DNA from: Salinibacillus xinjiangensis
GTDB lineage: Bacteria; Bacillota; Bacilli; Bacillales; Alkalibacillaceae
Length of the DNA: 64,000 bases
Assembly (NCBI RefSeq): GCF_009649735.1
Contig: NZ_WJNH01000007.1
Location: forward strand, 62,001 to 126,000
Direction of reading: 5' to 3'
The notes beneath the pieces were generated by a model, which saw only the letters and a program-made list of their open reading frames with translations, searched no databases and was not told the origin of the DNA. The position numbers and the translations under genes were made by a program. This document shows, one piece after another, positions 8,634-17,068 of the stretch (position 1 is its first letter; every line of letters starts with the position of its first letter).

Positions 8634-10175
8634 ATGAACTTAAGTGATCAACTAACATGGACAGCTAAGAATCACTTAAGGAAGACCGCTTATATTTTCC
8701 AAGGAGAAGAAAAAACATACCAAGAACTAGAAGGAGCTGTGACTAAGTTTGCCTCAAGCTTAAAGCAATTAGGGTATGGGAAAGGAGACCATATCGCATT
8801 AGTAGTGGGAAATACGCCACATTTTGTGATTAGCCTATACGGCGCACTTCGAATTGGGGCAACTGTTATCCCGATTAATCCCATTTATACACCTGATGAG
8901 ATTTCGTACATTATTAATAACGGGGATGTAAAGGGTGTTATTACGTTAGACGTCATATTAGAAAAATTTGAGCATATGGAAAAGTTGATTCCAAATGTCA
9001 AGCATTACATTGTTGGTGAGACCAATCCAGAGCTAGAATTTTCAGAATCTCCCTTATCTTCAAAATTGAAATCGTTTACACAGATTGTCCAGGAGGGATC
9101 GATAGAACTGGAGAGACCAAACTTAAATGATGAGGATACCGCTGTTGTTCTTTATACATCTGGAACGACTGGCAAACCAAAAGGGGCAATGCTTACCCAC
9201 AAGAATTTATTTTCAAACGCAAAGGACGTTGCGGATTACTTACAAATTGGACCAAGTGATAAGGTGATTGCGGCTTTACCAATGTTCCACGTTTTCTGTT
9301 TAACGGTTGCCCTAAATGCTCCACTCATGAATGGGGGAACTGTACTCATTATGCCGAAGTTTTCACCTGCTGAGGTGTTTAAGGAAGCAAAGAAACACCA
9401 AATTACCGTTTTTGCAGGTGTTCCAACGATGTACAATTACTTACTTCAACAGCCTGATGGAGATGTATCAGCTTTTGAGAGCATGCGCCTCTGTATATCG
9501 GGTGGAGCGGCCATGCCTGTTGCTTTATTAGAGAACTTTGAGAAAAAGTTTAATGTGAAAATATCAGAGGGGTATGGACTATCGGAAGCATCACCAGTAA
9601 CGTGCTTTAATCCTCTTGATCGCGAGCGGAAGGCAGGTTCAATTGGACAGAGTATAATAAATGTTGAGAATAAGGTTGTAGATGAATTTGGTGAAGAAGT
9701 TCCTGTTGGGGAAGTAGGGGAGCTCGCGGTTCGAGGACCAAATGTAATGAAGGGCTATTATAAATTGCCAGTAGAAACTCAAGCTACGTTAAAGGATGGT
9801 TGGTTATATACTGGTGATATGGCCCGTATGGATGAAGAAGGTTATTTTTACATTGTAGACCGTAAGAAAGACTTGATCCTTGTTGGCGGCTACAACGTTT
9901 ATCCGCGTGAAGTGGAGGAAGTATTGTACGATCATCAGCAGGTCGCTGAAGTGGCGGTCATCGGCGTTCCTGATCCTGATGCAGGTGAGGCAGTTGTGGC
10001 ATTTGTTGTCTTAAAAGAAGGAGAACAGGCAAGTGAGGATGAATTATTTACTTACAGCTCACAACGACTAGCCAAATATAAGGTACCAAGCAAAATTGAA
10101 TTTTTGGATGAGCTACCAAAAAATACAACTGGAAAAATCTTGCGTAGGGCTTTGAAGGATGTTGTACGAAATTAA
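8634..10175 (+). CDS. lcfB: Long-chain fatty-acid-CoA ligase LcfB
   Basis: A 513-residue AMP-binding enzyme that activates fatty acids to acyl-CoA for beta-oxidation. The P-loop-like YTSGTTGKPKG is at residues 174-184; GYGLSEASPV, GWLYTGD and the hinge segment VDRKKDLILVGGYNVYPREVE follow; the C-terminal catalytic lysine is in KNTTGKILRR. Length equals that of B. subtilis LcfB (YhfL), which has the same position after lplJ. ATG 8634 has GGGGAGGGATT ahead of it. A FadR box lies just upstream. Confidence 0.95.
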   Translation: MNLSDQLTWTAKNHLRKTAYIFQGEEKTYQELEGAVTKFASSLKQLGYGKGDHIALVVGNTPHFVISLYGALRIGATVIPINPIYTPDEISYIINNGDVKGVITLDVILEKFEHMEKLIPNVKHYIVGETNPELEFSESPLSSKLKSFTQIVQEGSIELERPNLNDEDTAVVLYTSGTTGKPKGAMLTHKNLFSNAKDVADYLQIGPSDKVIAALPMFHVFCLTVALNAPLMNGGTVLIMPKFSPAEVFKEAKKHQITVFAGVPTMYNYLLQQPDGDVSAFESMRLCISGGAAMPVALLENFEKKFNVKISEGYGLSEASPVTCFNPLDRERKAGSIGQSIINVENKVVDEFGEEVPVGEVGELAVRGPNVMKGYYKLPVETQATLKDGWLYTGDMARMDEEGYFYIVDRKKDLILVGGYNVYPREVEEVLYDHQQVAEVAVIGVPDPDAGEAVVAFVVLKEGEQASEDELFTYSSQRLAKYKVPSKIEFLDELPKNTTGKILRRALKDVVRN

Positions 10176-10190
10176 TGTAATACGTGTATA

Positions 10191-10217
10191 AAGGGGGTGG
10201 GCGACCATCCCTTTTTT
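10191..10217 (+). terminator. Terminator of lcfB
   Basis: GGGGTGG pairs with CCATCCC (one G-U pair) and is followed by seven T residues, 15 bases after the stop codon. Confidence 0.75.
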
Positions 10218-10256
10218 TATTTTTACTATAAATCTACTTACATCGTAAATTTAGGC

Positions 10257-10285
10257 TTGAAAATTAGGTTAATATTCTTTACACT
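10257..10285 (+). promoter_or_regulatory. Putative promoter of the ABC importer operon
   Basis: TTGAAA (10257-10262) and TACACT (10280-10285) are spaced by 17 bases. The -10 is only moderate. Octamer repeats begin seven bases downstream. Confidence 0.4.
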
Positions 10286-10291
10286 TTAATA

Positions 10292-10323
10292 CATAAAAGC
10301 ATAAACGCATAAAAGCATAAAAG
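10292..10323. repeat. Four tandem octamers CATAAAAG in the operon leader
   Basis: Copies at 10292, 10300 (variant CATAAACG), 10308 and 10316. They fill the segment between the likely transcription start and the ribosome binding site of the substrate-binding protein gene. Confidence 0.85.
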
Positions 10324-10351
10324 CGCCGAAGTGCTAAAGGGGGAGCTTGTA

Positions 10352-11374
10352 ATGAAAAAATTAGGAATGATTCTATTATTTGGTTTACTATTATTCCTTG
10401 CAGCTTGCGGTACTGATTCAGAAGATACTTCATCCTCTGATGAGCAAGGTAATGCAAGTGGTGGGGAAGATGCAGGTTCTAAAGAATATGTGGTTGGAGT
10501 ACTCCAGCACGTTGAGCATCCATCATTAGATGCTGCAACAGAAGGGTTTAAAGCCGCATTAGATGAGTCGGATTTGAATGTGCAATTTGAAGAAGAAAAT
10601 GCACAAGGGGATTCTAAAAATAACCAATCGATTGCTAGTAAATTTGTTGGTGATGAAGTAGATTTAATATTTGCAAATGCAACACCAAGTGCTCAAAGTG
10701 CTGCCAATGAAACGGAAGAAATTCCAGTCGTGTTTACATCTGTTACCGATCCAGTTGGCGCAGGACTAGTAGATAGCATGGAAAGCCCAGGTGGAAATGT
10801 AACAGGAACTTCAGACTCTAATCCAGATGCGATTCCAAGTACAATGCAGCTAATTAAGGATATGGGCTATGAAACTGTAGGTACAGTTTACAATTCAGGA
10901 GAACAAAACTCTGTTACACAGATTGAGCAAATGAAAAAAGTAGCCGATGAGCTAGGATTGACAGTAGAAGAGGCAAGCGCTGCTACCTCTGCTGACGTAA
11001 AACAAGCGGCCGAATCACTTGTTGGGGAAGCTGATGTATTTTATATCATCACAGACAATACAGTTGTGAGTGCACTTGAATCAGTTATTATGGTCAGTGA
11101 ACAGGAAAAGCTTCCACTATTTGTTGGTGAACTAGATTCTGTTGCACGTGGAGGGTTTGCCGCTTATGGATTTGATTATTACGATATTGGTTACGAAGCA
11201 GGTCAAAAAGCCATACAAATATTAAAAGGTGAAAAAGAACCTGGTGAAATTCCAGCAGAATATCCACAAAACTTAATCCTTAATGTAAATGAGGATGCAG
11301 CAGCAAATATGGGTGTAGAAATTACAGATGAGATAAAAGAACAAGCAACAATTGTCCAAACACAACAAGAATAA
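10352..11374 (+). CDS. ABC transporter substrate-binding lipoprotein (TrpX-like)
   Basis: A 340-residue lipoprotein with signal peptide and lipobox LAAC (Cys19), followed by an acidic Ser/Gly linker. The mature part belongs to the COG2984/ABC_sub_bind family: EYVVGVLQHVEHPSLDA, NQSIASKFVGDEVDLIFANATPSAQ, VVFTSVTDPVGAGLV and YDIGYEAGQKAIQILKGE are characteristic. In streptococci this family (TrpX) serves an importer linked to aromatic amino acids; the ligand here is not proven. GGGGGAGC precedes ATG 10352. It heads an operon with permease and ATPase. Confidence 0.9.
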   Translation: MKKLGMILLFGLLLFLAACGTDSEDTSSSDEQGNASGGEDAGSKEYVVGVLQHVEHPSLDAATEGFKAALDESDLNVQFEEENAQGDSKNNQSIASKFVGDEVDLIFANATPSAQSAANETEEIPVVFTSVTDPVGAGLVDSMESPGGNVTGTSDSNPDAIPSTMQLIKDMGYETVGTVYNSGEQNSVTQIEQMKKVADELGLTVEEASAATSADVKQAAESLVGEADVFYIITDNTVVSALESVIMVSEQEKLPLFVGELDSVARGGFAAYGFDYYDIGYEAGQKAIQILKGEKEPGEIPAEYPQNLILNVNEDAAANMGVEITDEIKEQATIVQTQQE

Positions 11375-11388
11375 AAGGGTGAATAATT

Positions 11389-12387
11389 ATGGTTGGTGCA
11401 CTTTATGGTGCCTTTGAGTCTGGACTTATATATGCCTTAATGGCTTTAGGTGTTTACTTAACATTTCGAGTGCTAGACTTTCCGGATTTAACAGTAGATG
11501 GAAGCTTTGTTACAGGTGGAGCCGTTAGTGCGATTATGATTGTAAATGGTTCAGACCCCTTTCTAGCCACGTTGCTAGGAGGGGTTGCTGGCTTTCTCGC
11601 AGGCTGTGTAACAGGACTTCTCCATACAAAGGGGAATATCAATCCTTTACTAGCTGGGATATTAATGATGACGGCCTTGTATTCTATTAATCTTAGAATT
11701 ATGGATATGCCAAATATACCACTGCTCAATCAATCTACTATTTTTACAAAGATTGAAGCATGGTGGAATAGTCTTCAGTTAGATGAAATTCTCATGAAAC
11801 CATTTACGGCTTTAGGAATTTCCGATTACGCTCCAAGAACGTTTCTAGTGATTGTTAGTATGGTCGTTTTCGTAATAATCATTAAATTTGTGATGGATTG
11901 GTTACTGCAAACAGAAGCAGGATTAGCACTAAGAGCAACAGGAGATAACATTCGCATGGTAAGAAGTTTATCCGCTAATACAAACCGCTACATTGTGATG
12001 GGATTAGGGCTTTCCAACGGCCTTGTTGCTATTAGTGGGGCTCTTATCGCTCAATACAATGGCTTTGCTGATGTCAATTTAGGAATTGGGATGATTGTCG
12101 TCGGTTTGGCGTCGGTTATTATTGGGGAAGGGCTATTTGGTACAAAGAAAATTGCCCGAACCACTCTTGCCGTTATTTTAGGTGCTATTGCTTATCGAAT
12201 CATTATTGCATTAGCTCTACGGGTTGATTTTGTCGATGCTAGTGATATGAAGCTGATCACAGCGGTGATTGTTGTTGCTGCACTTGTAATACCTCATTGG
12301 TGGAAGCAAGTAAAAGAAAACAACCGAAGACATACAAAGAAGAGACAGTTACATCAGAATGGAAAGGGGGAAAATACACATGCTTAA
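11389..12387 (+). CDS. ABC transporter permease (TrpY-like)
   Basis: A 332-residue integral membrane protein with about eight hydrophobic helices, of the COG4120/BPD_transp_2 family related to branched-chain amino acid and nucleoside permeases. The segment TFRVLDFPDLTVDGSFVTGGA near the N-terminus and RATGDNIRMVRSLSANTNR in the large cytoplasmic loop are typical. It starts 14 bases after the binding-protein stop, with AAAAGGGTGA as ribosome site, and overlaps the ATPase gene by eight bases. Confidence 0.9.
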   Translation: MVGALYGAFESGLIYALMALGVYLTFRVLDFPDLTVDGSFVTGGAVSAIMIVNGSDPFLATLLGGVAGFLAGCVTGLLHTKGNINPLLAGILMMTALYSINLRIMDMPNIPLLNQSTIFTKIEAWWNSLQLDEILMKPFTALGISDYAPRTFLVIVSMVVFVIIIKFVMDWLLQTEAGLALRATGDNIRMVRSLSANTNRYIVMGLGLSNGLVAISGALIAQYNGFADVNLGIGMIVVGLASVIIGEGLFGTKKIARTTLAVILGAIAYRIIIALALRVDFVDASDMKLITAVIVVAALVIPHWWKQVKENNRRHTKKRQLHQNGKGENTHA

Positions 12388-13177
12388 CTTAAAACAGCTA
12401 GAGAAGGTCTTCTATGAGGGCACCCCTGATGAAAAGAAAGCCTTGCAAGGTGTAGATTTAACCTTAAATGAAGGTGATTTTGTCACTGTCATTGGTAGTA
12501 ATGGTGCGGGGAAATCAACCTTGCTTAATATTATTGCGGGCGTTTTATTCCCGGATTTTGGTGCAATTACGATTGATGATAAGGATGTTACCTTTATACC
12601 AGAGCAAAAACGTTCCAAATGGATTGGCCGTGTATTCCAAGATCCCATGGCCGGTACGGCGCCTAATATGACGATTGAGGAAAATCTAGCTCTAGCATTA
12701 GGGCGAACGAAGAAACGTTCATTCTTACGTGGTGTGAATGCCAAAAGAAGAGAGGAGTTTCAGGACCTACTATCGTCCATTGATATTGGCTTAGAAGATC
12801 GTTTAAATACGAAGGTCGGGCTCTTGTCAGGCGGTGAACGTCAAGCGCTCTCACTTGTTATGGCGACCTTTACCAAACCAAGAATTCTCCTCTTGGATGA
12901 ACACACAGCAGCACTTGATCCGGCTCGAGCAGAACTCATAACGAACATCACAAAGGATATTGTGAAAAAGCATCAGCTCACAACATTGATGGTGACACAC
13001 CAAATGGATCAGGCGATTGAGCTAGGAAATCGACTATTCATGATGGATGCAGGACAAATTATTTTTGATGCAGATGAAAAACAGAAGAAAGATTTAACTG
13101 TTGAGCAATTGATTGAAGAGTTTCAAAAAATCAGAGGAAAACAATTTACAAACGATCGGGCCATGTTGTCTGTATAA
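12380..13177 (+). CDS. ABC transporter ATP-binding protein (TrpZ-like)
   Basis: A 265-residue ATPase. Walker A GSNGAGKS is at residues 39-46, signature LLSGGERQ and Walker B ILLLDEHTAALDP follow, and the H-loop is in VTHQM. This is the COG1101 family that pairs with COG2984 binding proteins and COG4120 permeases. ATG 12380, preceded by GGAAAGGGGG, is chosen over an earlier in-frame ATG at 12359. The start lies within the permease gene, as expected for coupled subunits. Confidence 0.93.
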   Translation: MLNLKQLEKVFYEGTPDEKKALQGVDLTLNEGDFVTVIGSNGAGKSTLLNIIAGVLFPDFGAITIDDKDVTFIPEQKRSKWIGRVFQDPMAGTAPNMTIEENLALALGRTKKRSFLRGVNAKRREEFQDLLSSIDIGLEDRLNTKVGLLSGGERQALSLVMATFTKPRILLLDEHTAALDPARAELITNITKDIVKKHQLTTLMVTHQMDQAIELGNRLFMMDAGQIIFDADEKQKKDLTVEQLIEEFQKIRGKQFTNDRAMLSV

Positions 13178-13178
13178 G

Positions 13179-13220
13179 AAAAGGAAAAGGTCGGTGTATT
13201 CACTGACCTTTTCCTTTTTT
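13179..13220 (+). terminator. Terminator of the ABC importer operon
   Basis: AAAAGGAAAAGGTC pairs with GACCTTTTCCTTTT across a short spacer, then T-run. Confidence 0.9.
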
Positions 13221-13342
13221 GTTTATGCTTTTTCTAAGAGAATGTTGTTTTTGACTTAAAAGAGATAAAATGCGACATAGTTAGACTTTTTTAGTGTTGC
13301 TTAAGTCGTTCTGATGATTATTGAGTGCATGCATACCGTTCC

Positions 13343-13453
13343 GGCAGAATACTCCGCTTTCCATGGGCGCGGCCTCAGCCTCCTCGGAAGCCCAGACCGC
13401 TTCCTGCGGGGTCTTCACCACGCTTCTTCCCATAGGAGTCTCCGTATTCTGCC
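13343..13453. repeat. Palindromic intergenic element, copy 1
   Basis: A 111-base GC-rich unit bounded by perfect inverted ends GGCAGAATAC and GTATTCTGCC. Inside are GGCGCGGCCTCAGCCTCCTCG and TGCGGGGTCTTCACC-like blocks. Similar blocks are, to my knowledge, frequent between genes in several Bacillaceae genomes. No open frame of substance or transposase is present. The 13221-14171 gap around it holds this unit, its inverted partner, and otherwise AT-rich sequence. Confidence 0.7.
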
Positions 13454-13551
13454 TCCACTATTGAAGTGTTCTGATGAATGCAAAGTTAAAAAGCTTTTGA
13501 TTAACCAATAGTTCAGCTCTAAATAAACGAATGAGGCAATGTTTTAGCGGA

Positions 13552-13866
13552 GGAAATACACGGAGACTCCTGGTCGGTTAAAAACGGCCACGTCCTGTGG
13601 CCAACACCGACACTTGAACGTCAGGTTCTTCGTGGGAGAAAAGAGACAGGTGAGACCCCGCAGCGAGGGTACGACGTTGAATGGACTCCTTTGCTCCCTT
13701 GCGCCGAGAAAGCCTACTTCGAAGCGATACGAGTAGACGCAGGCGCACACGAACTTCGAGGAGGCTCACCGCTCGCCCGCGGCAAAAAAGACACTATGAA
13801 AACGACCAAAGGGAGTTTGAGTAGATGTCGCACTTGTGCCCTTGGGTGAAAGCGAAGTGTATTTCC
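13552..13866. repeat. Palindromic intergenic element, copy 2 (inverted, enlarged)
   Basis: Read on the minus strand this repeats the landmarks of copy 1 in order: TTTCACCC.., GAGCCTCCTCG, CTGCGGGGTCT, AGGAGTCTCCGTGTATT. It is longer because of inserted blocks, including a hairpin around CGGCCACG/TGTGGCC. Its ends GGAAATACAC and GTGTATTTCC pair perfectly over 10 bases, although they differ in sequence from those of copy 1. Outer sequences ATAAAATGCGAC (13265) and GTCGCATTTTAT (13923) extend the inverted arrangement. Confidence 0.65.
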
Positions 13867-14171
13867 GGAGCGATGGTTGTGCACTCATCTTATCGATCAT
13901 TGGAAAATACGCTAGAGTTACGTCGCATTTTATATCTACTGCACAGTACAAAAGGCAGTAAAGTTTTACAGAAACAGCCTTTATTTAAAATGAAAGTTTG
14001 GTCTGCTGATTAAATAATCGAAACTGATGTGCTAGATTGATTACTGGCTATATCATACTTAAAATATACAATCAGGATATTAATATTCCGTAGTATTCTT
14101 TAGGCGGATATTTTTTTGTTGCAATATACATGCTAAGCATATAAACAATATGCTAAAGGTGGAATTGTGGC

Positions 14172-15384
14172 ATGAATTTAGCAAACGTAATGACAGTAAT
14201 TGGATTTATTGTCGTTCTTCTAATTATACTGATTCTAATTGCAAGTGGCATTTATTTATATTTTGTGGATCGCACACAAAAGCAGCATCCAATTCTACGA
14301 AATTACCCATTAATAGGCCGGGCACGTTATCTTTTTGAAAATATTGGCCCCGAACTACGGCAGTATTTTTTTAATAGTGATACTGAGGGGGAGCCCTTTT
14401 CACGGAACGAGTTCCAGCACATCGTACGGAAATCAAAATATAAGCGTGATGTAATTGGTTTTGGCTCCCAGCGCGACTTTGAAGAAGAGGGTTACTATGT
14501 ACGGAATTCCATGTTTCCGAAGTTGGCGGACGAAATGAAGATGGACAGGGAGACCAAGGTGAAGACGAAGCGATATCTCCTGATTAAAGATTGCCAGAAT
14601 CCGTATGGTTGAACCATTTAAATCCATTGACAGTCCGAACAGGTTCCCTGAATTTAATGATTATCCATCCCTTTTTGACTTTATCGAACGGGTGAGGGAG
14701 CATTCTGGCAAGCCTGTTGGGATGAAGGTGGTAATCGGCAGTCATTCAGAGGCAGATGAACTAGCAAAACATATTCGGGACACTGGAATGGGTCCGGATT
14801 TCATTACAGTTGATGGCGGTGAAGGAGGAACAGGAGCATCTTATCAGGAACTCACCGACAGTGTCGGCCTGCCGATTCGATCAGCCCTACCGCTTGTACA
14901 CCACGCACTACAAAAATACGATGTTCGTGATACTATTAAGATTTTTGCCTCTGGTAAACTAAGCTCACCTGACCGTGTTGCCATGGCACTTGCAATGGGA
15001 GCAGACTTGGTGAATATCGCACGTGGATTTATGATAACTGTGGGGTGCATCCAGACACTTCAATGCGCTTCAAATATGTGTCCTGTTGGTGTTGCAACGA
15101 CCGACCCGGATTTACAGAAGGCCTTGGTAGTTGACGAGAAAAAACACCGGACAGCAAACTATGTCATTACGATGCGTAAAGGATTATACCGAATTGCGGC
15201 TGCAGCAGGAATTGACTCTCCAACCCAATTCAGACGTGAACACGTCGTCTATAAGGATGAAAAAGGGAAAACATGGTCCATGGATGACATCTATCAGAAA
15301 ATGGTTGCGCCTGGAAGTGAGGGGCAGCGAATGCTTGATTTAGCAAAGAGGATGTATGGGACTATCGGGCAAGCCACTATGTAG
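14172..15384 (+). pseudogene. yerD: FMN-binding glutamate synthase-like protein (YerD type), internal deletion and frameshift
   Basis: Two out-of-phase pieces cover both ends of a YerD-like protein of about 525 residues. The first (14172-14612) has an N-terminal membrane helix, then RNYPLIGRARYLFENIGPELRQYFF and GFGSQRDFEEEGYYVRNSMFP. Homology resumes near 14590 with ARIRMVEPFKSIDSPNRF and continues to the end (VDGGEGGTGASYQEL, CPVGVATTDP). About 150 residues of the FMN barrel are missing at a junction close to 14588, and the frame changes there. The remnant is therefore very unlikely to be active. Confidence 0.85.
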
Positions 15385-15406
15385 AGGTTAAAATTTATAA
15401 AAGGTA

Positions 15407-15450
15407 AAAAACATCGACTTTCACCAATACTGGTCTTAAGTCGATGTTTT
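15407..15450. terminator. Convergent terminator between yerD remnant and SCO gene
   Basis: AAAACATCGACTT pairs with AAGTCGATGTTTT; T-rich on both sides. Confidence 0.85.
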
Positions 15451-15466
15451 CTTTCGCATTCCTTAT

Positions 15467-16054
15467 TTAATCTACTAAATCAGTGACACGGTCGTATACC
15501 CGTTCTTTGTCAAATGCCTCACCCATAGGAAACTTTTCAATTAGCTGGTTATCTTCATTCAACAAGTATGCAAATGAGGTGTGGGTAATAAAATCAGTTC
15601 CGACATCTTTAAATTGAAAACGAAATGGCTCAGCTAGCCTTTCCGTATCTTCTAAACTTCCGCGCAGAAATACCCAACCGTCATTTTCTTTAATTCCATA
15701 ACGATCCATATATTCTTGGATTTCTTCTCTCGTATCATTCTCTGGGTCAATCGTAACAGATATATATTCTATCTTATCCTTAAATACGCCATCCTCTTCA
15801 AACATCTTCTTTAAGTGCATCATTCGTTGTGTCGTTAATGGACATACATCAGGGCACTTGGCATAAAAGAATTCTACTAGCTTTACCTTTGGCTCCATTT
15901 CTCTAAAGGAATAACTTTCTCCACTAACCGTCTCCATCGTAATGTCTTCAGGTAGCTCAATTCCTGCATCACGCCAAAACTCGAGATATAAAATTCCTAA
16001 GGCGATTCCAACCGCAATCACAGTTGCGAAAATGACATTATACTTCTTTGGCAT
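15467..16054 (-). CDS. SCO1/SenC family copper chaperone
   Basis: A 195-residue thioredoxin-fold protein anchored by an N-terminal membrane helix (residues 6-24). SCO proteins deliver copper to the CuA site of cytochrome c oxidase on the outer membrane face. The copper-binding CPDVC has Cys67 and Cys71, and the third ligand is His158 in THTSFAYL. GGGGGAGATTTT precedes the ATG at 16054. It is B. subtilis YpmQ-like in size, though genomic position differs. Single gene, with the convergent terminator downstream. Confidence 0.92.
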   Translation of the reverse strand: MPKKYNVIFATVIAVGIALGILYLEFWRDAGIELPEDITMETVSGESYSFREMEPKVKLVEFFYAKCPDVCPLTTQRMMHLKKMFEEDGVFKDKIEYISVTIDPENDTREEIQEYMDRYGIKENDGWVFLRGSLEDTERLAEPFRFQFKDVGTDFITHTSFAYLLNEDNQLIEKFPMGEAFDKERVYDRVTDLVD

Positions 16055-16155
16055 AAAATCTCCCCCAAAACCACTTTAAATCATCTAAGCTACTTTCATA
16101 ATAGCTTGAATAGGCGAGGTATAGCGGGGAGAGATGTGAAAAATAATCGACGATT

Positions 16156-16617
16156 CTATTTCGGTTTTGTGTACGTCACTAAGAATTCCTCATCTGTTAT
16201 ATAAAAAGCTTGATCGGGGCGCCGAGGTAAAAGGTTTAATTTTTCCAGTTTAAAATAACTAACCTTCTCATATGGATCCCCGTCAATCACGGGTACCTCC
16301 TTCGTTTGCTCTATATACTGGTCGACAGCCCTTTGAATCAAATCCAAATCCATTGCTAATTGTTTCTGACTTTCTGGAAATAGTTCGTAGGTTTCCTTAG
16401 ACATATAGTAGGTTTCTTGTGGGATGCATTTCAAGAACGGGGCTAATAAGGAATAATCAAGCGTTAAATCATCCTTAATAATAACGGATAATGGAACATT
16501 AGAATGGAGCTGGTCTCCGTATTGACGTATCGCTTGGCGTAACTCATCAATGGTCACCGAGCGAATAGGGTATGTCGCTTTAGCTTGATTCTCTTTCTTG
16601 TTTTTTCTCCAAATCAT
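16156..16617 (-). CDS. Conserved hypothetical protein
   Basis: A 153-residue soluble protein with no signal peptide or membrane helix. Its start (IWRKNKK) is basic, followed by a segment TYPIRSVTIDELRQAIRQY and a C-terminal half rich in aromatic residues (AFYITDEEFLVTYTKPK). ATG 16617 has GGAAAGGGAAA ahead of it, so it is preferred over 16656. It may belong to a Bacillus-specific DUF (possibly DUF3939), but this is uncertain. It is divergent from comK. Confidence 0.7.
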   Translation of the reverse strand: MIWRKNKKENQAKATYPIRSVTIDELRQAIRQYGDQLHSNVPLSVIIKDDLTLDYSLLAPFLKCIPQETYYMSKETYELFPESQKQLAMDLDLIQRAVDQYIEQTKEVPVIDGDPYEKVSYFKLEKLNLLPRRPDQAFYITDEEFLVTYTKPK

Positions 16618-16682
16618 ATTGAATTTCCCTTTCCGTTTATTTTTTATTATAGACAACTTTAGCCCATAGAGGAAAATTTGTT

Positions 16683-16726
16683 AAAAATCCTTTTTTGTTG
16701 TAAGTATTTTATAAAAATTTAATTTT
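16683..16726 (+). promoter_or_regulatory. ComK box pair upstream of comK
   Basis: Two AT-boxes of the ComK consensus AAAA-N5-TTTT are present: 16683-16695 and 16714-16726. They are 18 bases apart, one of the spacings known for ComK tetramer sites. This points to autostimulation of comK, as in B. subtilis, and implies that the promoter is still intact despite the prophage. Confidence 0.65.
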
Positions 16727-16859
16727 GTGAAGACGAAATTAAGAAAATAAAGCTTACATAACCAATATTTTTCTGAAAACATATTATTTTCTGAGTATAT
16801 CATTTTTCTTACTTTTATGATATATTATGGAAGAAAAATAGGAGAAAGGAATGAAATGA

Positions 16860-17042
16860 ATGACCTTGTTGAAAAAAGAATATGAAATCACCCCATTTAC
16901 ACTCGCAGTCATTCCAGAACGAATTGACGATATTCGAACCGGAACACGAGTACTGGAGGAGCATAACCAGTATGTTTTGCGATACAGTCCAAGGAAGATC
17001 ATGGACAATGCGTGCAAATTCTTTGGCAGCAGTTTGCGAGGT
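16860..17042 (+). pseudogene. comK: comK, 5' part (interrupted by prophage)
   Basis: The first 61 codons of the competence transcription factor ComK. Diagnostic segments are TLAVIPERID and IMDNACKFFGSSLRG, aligning with SCRFFGSSYAGR of B. subtilis ComK. After codon 61 the frame enters phage DNA and stops at 17072, adding nine foreign residues. AGGAGAAAGG precedes ATG 16860. The rest of the gene lies at 58446-58787. Joined at GAGG, the reading frame gives 172 residues, close to the family's 190. It is inactive in the lysogen. Confidence 0.95.
17038..17041. other. attL core (GAGG)
   Basis: GAGG is the only sequence shared by both comK junctions. In the rebuilt attP the central GG (17040-17041) is the midpoint of a 28-base dyad with CATAACT and AGTTATG ends, as expected for a large serine recombinase that exchanges at a 2-base core. 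Confidence 0.8.
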
Positions 17043-17068
17043 CTCAAAGTTATGGTGGTAATCAAAAT

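Noticed and set aside
13314-14013. Short open frames of 60-68 codons in the intergenic repeat region.
   Set aside because: They follow GC-rich palindromic repeats on both strands, with no ribosome sites or recognisable protein.
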